Below are positions 6,893 through 12,293 of a stretch of 12,293 nucleotides of DNA, piece after piece; positions within the stretch are counted from its first letter, which is position 1; each line of letters begins with the position of its first letter. A program made the translations under genes and the position numbers. Source of the stretch: Linderina pennispora (lineage: Eukaryota > Kickxellomycota > Kickxellomycetes > Kickxellales > Kickxellaceae); assembly GCF_002104995.1 (NCBI RefSeq), contig NW_024468281.1:64001-76293 (forward strand), written 5' to 3'. A model generated the notes under the pieces. That model made no database searches and was not told where the DNA came from. It saw only the letters and a list, made by a program, of their open reading frames with translations.

Positions 6893-9628
6893 ATGGCGCA
6901 TCTCGAGAGCATGCGCTACCGGAAGCAGCCCGGGGCCACGGCGATTTATGACGATGCAACAGTGATCTCTGGAATGTCAACCGGGTCCGCGGCCGGCACG
7001 CCGGCAGCCACTCCCCGCGGCGACTACGACGATGACATGGCAACGCCCAACAACGACATTGGGTACAGCTACGAGAAGAAGGACCTCGACTACTCCGAGC
7101 GGCTGACCACCGGCCCGTCTGGTGGACGGCACACCGGTGCGTCTGACCGGCACCCGCGGCTCCGGATCACGAAGAACCAGTGGATCACGCTGGCGCTAAT
7201 CATGGTGGTGGCCAGCTACGTGCGGCTGTGGCGGCTGTCGAACCCTGGCAACGTTGTATTCGACGAGGTTCATTTCGGCAAGTTTGCTGGCAAGTACATC
7301 AACGGCACTTACTTCTTCGATGTGCACCCGCCACTGGCCAAGATGATGTTTGCTGCGGCAGGCAAAATTGCAGGCTACGACGGCGTGTTTGACTTCAAGT
7401 CGATCGGTCTGGACTATGCGGCGGCAGGCGTGCCCTACGTTGGCATGCGGCTGATGCCGGCCCTGCTGGGTCTGGCAATGGTACCCATTACGTATATCAC
7501 GCTGGCGGCTCTGGGCCATGCAGCCGACGCCTGTGCCCTGGGAGCGCTGGTGATTGCGTTCGAGAACGCGCTGCTGACGCAGTCGCGTCTGATTCTGCTG
7601 GACTCGGCGCTGATCTTCTTCACTGGCCTCACGATCATGTTCTGGGCGCTGTTCTTCACTGAGGCCCACCGTCCATTCAGCAACCGCTGGTGGACGTACC
7701 TGCTCTTGACCGGTGCCAACCTGGGCAATGCGCTGAGCTGCAAGTGGGTTGGCCTGTTTTTGGTTGCCACCATTGGCATATGGACGCTCAAGGACCTGTG
7801 GGAGAAGCTGGGCGATCTCAGCATCTCGCCGGTCCAGTACACCAAGCACTTTGTTGCCCGGGCAATTGGCCTGATCATCGTGCCTGTGACTGTGTACCTG
7901 TTCTGGTTCCAGGTCCACTTCATGGCTCTGCACAAGTCGGGTGACGGCAATGCGTTCATGAGCCCCGAGTTCCAGAACTCGCTTGACGGCGTGACGCTGG
8001 GACACACCCCGCGCGACATCTACTACGGCGCCCGGATCCGCATTCGCCATGACGCAACCAACGCTGGCTACCTTCACTCGCACTTGAGCAACTACGAGAC
8101 TGGATCCAAGCAGCAGCAGATCACGCTGTACGGGTTCCGTGACGACAACAACTACTGGACAATCACGCGCACCGAGGCCGACGAGGAGAAGTTCCAGAAC
8201 TCGTCCGATCCGACGGCTCTGCAGCAGATCAAGGATGGCGATATTGTGCGGCTGATGCACTGGCGCACCCACCGCCGCCTGCATTCGCACGACGAGCGCC
8301 CGCCCGTCACCACAAATGACTACCAGAACGAGGTCAGCGGCTACGGCTGGGAGGGCTTCAAGGGCGACTCGAACGACCACTGGCGTGTGCAGATCCTCGA
8401 GGGCGATTCGTCGGTTCCCGAGTCCAAGACAAAGCTGATGGCCATCTACAGCAAGTTCCGTCTGGTACATGTCAACCAGCGCTGCGCCCTGTTCTCCAAC
8501 CGCAAGAAGCTGCCCAAGTGGGGCCACGAGCAGGTTGAGGTCACATGCATGAAGTCGGCTAAGTTCCCCAAGACTCTGTGGCGCATCGAGACCAACCAGA
8601 ACGAGCGCACGCCTGTCAACGCACCGCTGGCCGAGTACACGCGCCCGGGCCTGATCGCCAAGGTGCTGGAGGCGACGCGGGTCATGTGGCGGGTCAACAA
8701 CGGACTGACCAAGAGCCACCCGTACGAGAGCCGCCCGACCACCTGGCCGTGGATGCGCCGCGGTATGGCCTTCTGGGGCAGTGGCGACCGCGGAATCTAC
8801 CTGATGGGAACCCCGATTCTGTGGTGGACATCGTTTGTGGCCATCGTGGCATTTGCTGTCATCCAGGTTGTCCTGTTCCTGCGCGACTGTCGCGGCATGC
8901 ACGATCGCCTGCTGGGTGTGCGCGAGCGGTACTTTGAGAGCGTCGGCTTCCTGGCCATTGGCTGGGTGCTGCACTGGATCCCCTTCTTCCTGATGGGCCG
9001 CCAGCTGTTCCTGCATCACTACCTGCCTGCGCTGTGGCTCGCTGTGTGTGCCATGATTGGCTCGCTCGATCTGTTCACCCGCCGCATGAGCCGCAAGGTG
9101 CGCCAGGTCCTGATGGCTGTCCTGCTGCTGCTGGTTGTGCGGATGTACTTCCAGTATAGCCACATTGCGTACGGCACACCGTGGACGCGCCAGGGCTGCG
9201 AGCGCAGCAAGTGGCTCGGATCGTGGGACTACGACTGCAAGCGCTACATGGACCTGGACGTCAAGCCTGCGCCGCCCGTTCCTACCGTCGCTGCGCCAAA
9301 CTTGGCTGACCCAATCGCCGTCACCATTGCGTCGGCGCCGGCCAAGAACCCGGAGGACCCGCCTGCGGCTGAGAACGTCGATCTCTTGGAGCATGAAAAC
9401 AAGCTCAATGAGCCTGCTCCCCATATCGACCAGGACCGTCTGAACTCGAACGCAGACCGTCTGAACGAGGAGATGAAGAAGGCTGTGACCATGCCGGGCA
9501 ACGATGCCCAGAAGGATGCCAAGAATAAGGAGGATGACGAGCACGTTGCTGGTCACGAGGCCGCTCCGGTCGCGCCATCGGTTGCCGACAGTCTGAAGAT
9601 GAACTCGCCGATTCCAGCCCAAGCCTAA
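6893..9628 (+). CDS. Dolichyl-phosphate-mannose:protein O-mannosyltransferase (GT39, PMT family)
   Basis: 911 residues from ATG 6893 (context ACAAGATGG). An in-frame ATG at 6746 would add 49 residues but lies in the TATA-like element and a CT-rich leader. PMTs transfer mannose from Dol-P-Man to Ser/Thr of secretory proteins in the ER. Seen: hydrophilic N-terminus (1-95), first membrane segment (about 96-115), then the lumenal loop with DEVHFGKF (124-131) and DVHPPLAK (143-150). Arg111 and Glu125 have the same spacing as Arg64 and Glu78, which are important in yeast Pmt1. Several more membrane segments follow. Three MIR repeats (about 365-560) contain LHSH at 394, LHSHD at 463 and LFSN at 533. 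C-terminal membrane segments and WTRQGC...WDYDC (around 763-782) complete the core. A charged Pro/Ala-rich tail of about 125 residues follows, longer than usual. ENALLTQSRLILLDS resembles the PMT4/POMT1 group, but the subfamily is uncertain. No intron is needed. Confidence 0.95.
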   Translation: MAHLESMRYRKQPGATAIYDDATVISGMSTGSAAGTPAATPRGDYDDDMATPNNDIGYSYEKKDLDYSERLTTGPSGGRHTGASDRHPRLRITKNQWITLALIMVVASYVRLWRLSNPGNVVFDEVHFGKFAGKYINGTYFFDVHPPLAKMMFAAAGKIAGYDGVFDFKSIGLDYAAAGVPYVGMRLMPALLGLAMVPITYITLAALGHAADACALGALVIAFENALLTQSRLILLDSALIFFTGLTIMFWALFFTEAHRPFSNRWWTYLLLTGANLGNALSCKWVGLFLVATIGIWTLKDLWEKLGDLSISPVQYTKHFVARAIGLIIVPVTVYLFWFQVHFMALHKSGDGNAFMSPEFQNSLDGVTLGHTPRDIYYGARIRIRHDATNAGYLHSHLSNYETGSKQQQITLYGFRDDNNYWTITRTEADEEKFQNSSDPTALQQIKDGDIVRLMHWRTHRRLHSHDERPPVTTNDYQNEVSGYGWEGFKGDSNDHWRVQILEGDSSVPESKTKLMAIYSKFRLVHVNQRCALFSNRKKLPKWGHEQVEVTCMKSAKFPKTLWRIETNQNERTPVNAPLAEYTRPGLIAKVLEATRVMWRVNNGLTKSHPYESRPTTWPWMRRGMAFWGSGDRGIYLMGTPILWWTSFVAIVAFAVIQVVLFLRDCRGMHDRLLGVRERYFESVGFLAIGWVLHWIPFFLMGRQLFLHHYLPALWLAVCAMIGSLDLFTRRMSRKVRQVLMAVLLLLVVRMYFQYSHIAYGTPWTRQGCERSKWLGSWDYDCKRYMDLDVKPAPPVPTVAAPNLADPIAVTIASAPAKNPEDPPAAENVDLLEHENKLNEPAPHIDQDRLNSNADRLNEEMKKAVTMPGNDAQKDAKNKEDDEHVAGHEAAPVAPSVADSLKMNSPIPAQA

Positions 9629-9640
9629 ACGTTCACTTTC

Positions 9641-9646
9641 TTTATT
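9641..9646 (-). terminator. Poly(A) signal of the kanadaptin-like gene
   Basis: AATAAA on the minus strand, 32 bases past the kanadaptin stop codon (9678) and 13 bases from the mannosyltransferase stop (9628). Cleavage 10-30 bases further on would fall at or inside the end of the mannosyltransferase coding region, so the two convergent transcripts probably overlap at their 3' ends. Confidence 0.45.
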
Positions 9647-9677
9647 CGCATTTCGCTACAAATTTGAAACCGTTATC

Positions 9678-11338
9678 CTAGTACCCGAGCTTGTCGTTCA
9701 AAGCGGTCTTGCCGTCGCCGGTTTGGCCCGTTGGCGCCTGCCACGCTGGCTCATCTCGCTTCCTTGGCGCTGCCATGGGCGGTGGCAACGTTGGCCCGGC
9801 AACAACCTTGGGCTGCTTTGGCGTAGTCGCCTCCTTCACTTCGGCTGCCGGTCGTTTCGCTGGCAGAGCAGGCGGAGGCATTGGCGAAGAAGCTGGCGGC
9901 TTAGGCTCGGACCTAGCCTGTGGCTCTGGGCTTGGCTTACCCTCTGGCTTTAGGCCCGATCTGATTTGTGGCTGGTAGTCTGGCGCTGCAATCCTGAGCA
10001 GCACCTCCAGTCGCTCAACCTCCTTCTTCATCTCCCCGAGCCTCTGCTCCAGCGACTTCCGCGTGCTCTCCTGTTCTTTTCGAGTCAGCGAATCCATGTA
10101 TGCATCCAGCTCATCCATGGCATCGTTGGCTGTTGACTCGACTGTCTCCTCCTCAGCCTCCTTCAGCTGCTGCTCAGCATCCTCAATATCGGTGCAGACA
10201 ATTCGGTGCTTTTCCATTAAGGACTCGAATGTCTCAACTTCTGATGCCTTGCTCTTGCGTGTCCTCTTGTTCAAGAGTGTGCGGTCGTAGAATTCATCTT
10301 CGTCGTCGTCGTCGTCGCCCACTGCTTCCTTTTTGCTCTTGGCTGCTCTCCGGCGCTGCTCTCGCGGGTCTTCAAGATACGACCGCTTATCAAGCTCCTC
10401 CAGCGCATCGATGCAGGCACGGCGCTCAGCCTCGTGATGTTTGGTTGCCTTTCCAACACCAAACAGAGGCTTTCCGTGCTCGTCAATGAACGGAAGGGCA
10501 ACCCGCACAGTGATTAACCCTGGCTTCTTGTGCTGCTTCATCCTGTCATCGTCGTCATCATCGCCATTTAAATTGCCGTCGATGACTTCAGGTTCGTACT
10601 CCTGGTTATTGTCGTCTAAAACAGTCTGCAGACTGTCAATAGGATTTCGCCTGTACCATGCACGGTCACTAGCTGCCCAATCGGCCGCCACAGGGTTGCC
10701 TCGGTTCATATGCAGCAGCTCAGCATTACTATTGTCCAATGTCATCTGCGGGTGGCCACCTTGCCTTGCCGCTGTTCTGGCCACACCCAGGGCTTCCGTC
10801 TGCCGAGCACGCTCCAAAATCGCTTTCTGCATTTCCTGGTGCCTGGATTCTTCGCGCTGCTCCAAAAACTCCGCATCGGTGGTTCCCAAACACCATGTCC
10901 TTGTGCTCATTCCGAACCTGATCTGGTCGCCAATATCCAGCGTGCGCGGTGTGCTCGGCCGGATCTGCTGCTTGTTGACAAACGTGCCATGGCTGCTGCC
11001 TAAATCCACAAGAGTTGTGTGGTTGGATGCAGCAAACTGCAGGACGCAGTGGTACCGTGAGATCGACTGGTGGTCCATGGGGAAATCGCACATGGGCAGG
11101 CGCCCAAAGACAAAGAATGTCTTGGTGCGTGGAATTGCGTGGGTTTCTACTAGCATCCCGTCTTTTATCTCCTCGAGGATGTATGAGCGTGCGGGTCGTT
11201 CGGCGGTTGTCGGGGTGGGGTATAGGGGAGAGGAGGCGCCTGTTGTGGTGGGGGTTCTGTGGGATGACCATGGGTAGCATCAGGCATGCGTGGCCGCGGG
11301 AGCGCTGGGGCTTTAAATCCGGAATCGTCTGGTGGCAT
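9678..11338 (-). CDS. Kanadaptin-like FHA-domain protein (one frameshift near the N-terminus)
   Basis: Kanadaptin (SLC4A1AP) homologues are nuclear proteins with an FHA phosphopeptide-binding domain; their exact role is poorly settled. The main open frame from ATG 11156 encodes 492 residues. Seen (numbering from that ATG): FHA motifs FGR (17-19), SRYH (33-36) and DLGSSHGTFVN (51-61). Next come an Asp run, a dsRNA-binding-like segment (about 208-258), and an acidic stretch with DEFYDRT as in kanadaptins. A coiled-coil-like Glu/Lys region and a Pro/Lys-rich tail end in KLGY. Family resemblance extends upstream of that ATG in frame (YILEEIKDG, 11183-11157). The preceding Pro-rich N-terminus (ATG 11338, with PPLPYTPP) lies in another frame, one base short. 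Joined, the protein is about 552 residues. A TGA sits four codons before ATG 11338. It is convergent with the mannosyltransferase gene. Identity is strong; the true N-terminus depends on the frame break. Confidence 0.87.
10297..10318 (-). repeat. GAC/GAT trinucleotide run in the kanadaptin-like gene
   Basis: A GTC/GTCG-type triplet run on the plus strand encodes an Asp run (GDDDDDEDEF) on the minus strand. A second, shorter Asp run is encoded near 10545-10565. Acidic runs are common in this family, but the pure codon repeat may vary in length between strains. Confidence 0.6.
11184..11188 (-). other. Single-base frameshift (-1) in the kanadaptin-like gene
   Basis: The N-terminal frame from ATG 11338 reads ...PPNDPHA and then hits a TAA at 11167-11165. 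The conserved YILEEIKDG resumes at 11183 in a different frame, as if one base were missing around 11184-11188. The second frame is open upstream only to an in-frame TGA and has no ATG before 11156. No plausible intron bridges the two, because GT and AG signals at usable spacing are absent. Confidence 0.7.
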
Positions 11339-12042
11339 CTCAGACTGATGTCAGGTTAAAGGTCGTATGGTGGTAGCGAATGGATTTAAGAGCACAGTCT
11401 GCTTGAAAAAAAAAAACGCACAGCTAGCATATAATGTTTCTGGATCAGTATTCGAAAGTATGGTTGTTTGGTTTGAGTACTGGCGTGTTTGCATTTTGAG
11501 TATAAGAATAAACCTGTGGAATCAGCATCTCTCGCACACGGCCTTTTATCTGTGCGTTCTGGGGGTGGGCTTCGTTCCCTCGCGGCTAGTCTCACGTGCC
11601 CGTACACTACAGTACCTCTTTGGCTCCCGATGCTTTTCTACTAACAAAAGCCAAGTCACTAACATATGGTACCTCTGCCCAACAGACCCAATATGGCTGC
11701 CAGCCTCTGCCAACTGCTGCTCTGTCACACTCCCATATATTGCTTTCTCAGTCATGCATTGGTTTCTGGCACAGAAGGAGTATGATAGCCAATGGTCACA
11801 AGGCTACCAAGTATCCGCATGATGACAATGACTGCCATGTGCAGTATTTCTGGCACAGCGAATAGTTTTTAGCTTCCGTCAATTTATCTTGCTACCTGCT
11901 ACCACCGCTGCCTATAAAAACGACTACCTCTCTCTCTCTGCCTCCCTACACGCCATCACACACAAACCACACTTGCTGCCCACGTTTGTTTAGCCAATAT
12001 ATTACATTTGTATTTGCAACCAACTAATCTCCAACTAGCAGA
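11339..12042. other. Divergent promoter region between the kanadaptin-like and right-edge genes
   Basis: About 700 bases without a supported gene. It should hold the promoters of both flanking, divergently transcribed genes. An open frame at 11367-11822 (151 codons) has AT-rich random-looking composition and no recognisable motif, so it was not called. A ten-A run lies at about 11406. A (CT)6 repeat (11928-11939) follows the TATA box, and CCAATATAT occurs at 11994-12002. Confidence 0.55.
11913..11919 (+). promoter_or_regulatory. TATA box of the right-edge gene
   Basis: A canonical TATAAAA 130 bases before the ATG at 12043. A CT-rich then CA-rich leader follows, a typical fungal transcription start layout. 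Confidence 0.65.
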
Positions 12043-12293
12043 ATGGTATCATGCAACCAAGGAGTAATCTCCAGCACCAACGGTGACTCGTTCTGGGTCG
12101 TGCATATGGGGAAAGTTGACCAAGTTTGGAGCAATATCGATGGCAACAAGGTACAATGCATGGCAGAGAATGGTATGCTCAAGTGTTGCTATAATAGCGA
12201 TTGCCGCTCGTTCACATGTCCTGGCATCGTTACCAGTGGCTCCGACCAGCTACTTCTTATAGATGCAATGAGGAGAGCAGCGAACCAAGCCCC
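12043..12293 (+). CDS. Unrecognised cysteine-containing protein, N-terminal part (3' truncated)
   Basis: An open frame of 83 codons from ATG 12043 to the window edge, with a favourable start context (A at -3, G at +4) and a TATAAAA box 130 bases upstream. I do not recognise the family. The segment is hydrophilic with no evident signal peptide or membrane helix. It has six cysteines (C4, C39, C48, C49, C54, C59), the last five within 21 residues, in the pattern KCCYNSDCRSFTC. The leading part carries aromatic and glycine residues (FWVVHMG, VWSNIDG) that could be beta-strands. Metal binding, disulphides, or neither are all possible. A donor-like AAG|GTACAA near 12148 means an intron cannot be excluded. 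Codon use is less GC-biased than in its neighbours. Confidence 0.5.
   Translation, partial: MVSCNQGVISSTNGDSFWVVHMGKVDQVWSNIDGNKVQCMAENGMLKCCYNSDCRSFTCPGIVTSGSDQLLLIDAMRRAANQA

Noticed and set aside
7196-9622. Very long open frame (808 codons) on the minus strand opposite the mannosyltransferase gene
   Set aside because: It is the mirror of a highly GC3-biased coding region, which depletes stop codons in one antisense frame. The translation has no recognisable domain and a His/Gln/Val-rich shadow composition, while the plus strand encodes a clear PMT.
10441-11277. 278-codon plus-strand frame opposite the kanadaptin-like gene
   Set aside because: It lies antisense to FHA-domain coding sequence and shows no family motif.
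11367-11822. 151-codon plus-strand frame in the right-hand spacer
   Set aside because: AT-rich, no motif, weak codon bias, and it sits across the expected divergent promoter region.

Overview
The window looks like an ordinary, gene-dense stretch of fungal nuclear chromosome. The genes are GC-rich with strong G/C preference at third codon positions and few introns. They are separated by more AT- and pyrimidine-rich spacers of about 0.05 to 1.5 kb. The gene set (INO80 ATPase, a Spg1/Tem1 GTPase, a RAMP4/Ysy6-type ER protein, a GT39 protein O-mannosyltransferase, a kanadaptin-type FHA protein) points to a fungus. The sparse introns and divergence from Dikarya sequences would fit an early-diverging lineage such as Kickxellomycotina, but that placement is only an impression. 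No mobile element, CRISPR array, rRNA or intact tRNA was seen.

Layout, left to right. 1-2506 (+): C-terminal part of the chromatin-remodelling ATPase INO80, cut by the left edge and broken by a one-base insertion near 1732. 2507-3476: spacer. 3477-4331 (+): two-exon Spg1/Tem1-type GTPase with an intron at 3560-3739. 4332-5782: long spacer with a degenerate tRNA-like (pol III box A/box B) segment on the minus strand. 5783-6208 (+): RAMP4/SERP-family ER membrane protein with an unusual tail after its membrane segment. 6209-6892: spacer with a TATA-like element and inverted repeats. 6893-9628 (+): protein O-mannosyltransferase. 9678-11338 (-): kanadaptin-like protein, convergent with the mannosyltransferase and only 49 bp away, broken by a one-base deletion near 11184-11188. 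11339-12042: spacer with a canonical TATA box. 12043-12293 (+): start of an unrecognised cysteine-containing gene running off the right edge.

These are mostly unrelated housekeeping genes. The only functional pairing suggested by order is the ER translocon-associated RAMP4-like protein next to the ER mannosyltransferase. No new multi-gene system was found. The points most worth checking are the two single-base frame breaks in otherwise conserved genes, the tailed RAMP4 protein, the Gln-to-Glu change at the GTPase catalytic position, and the unknown right-edge gene.
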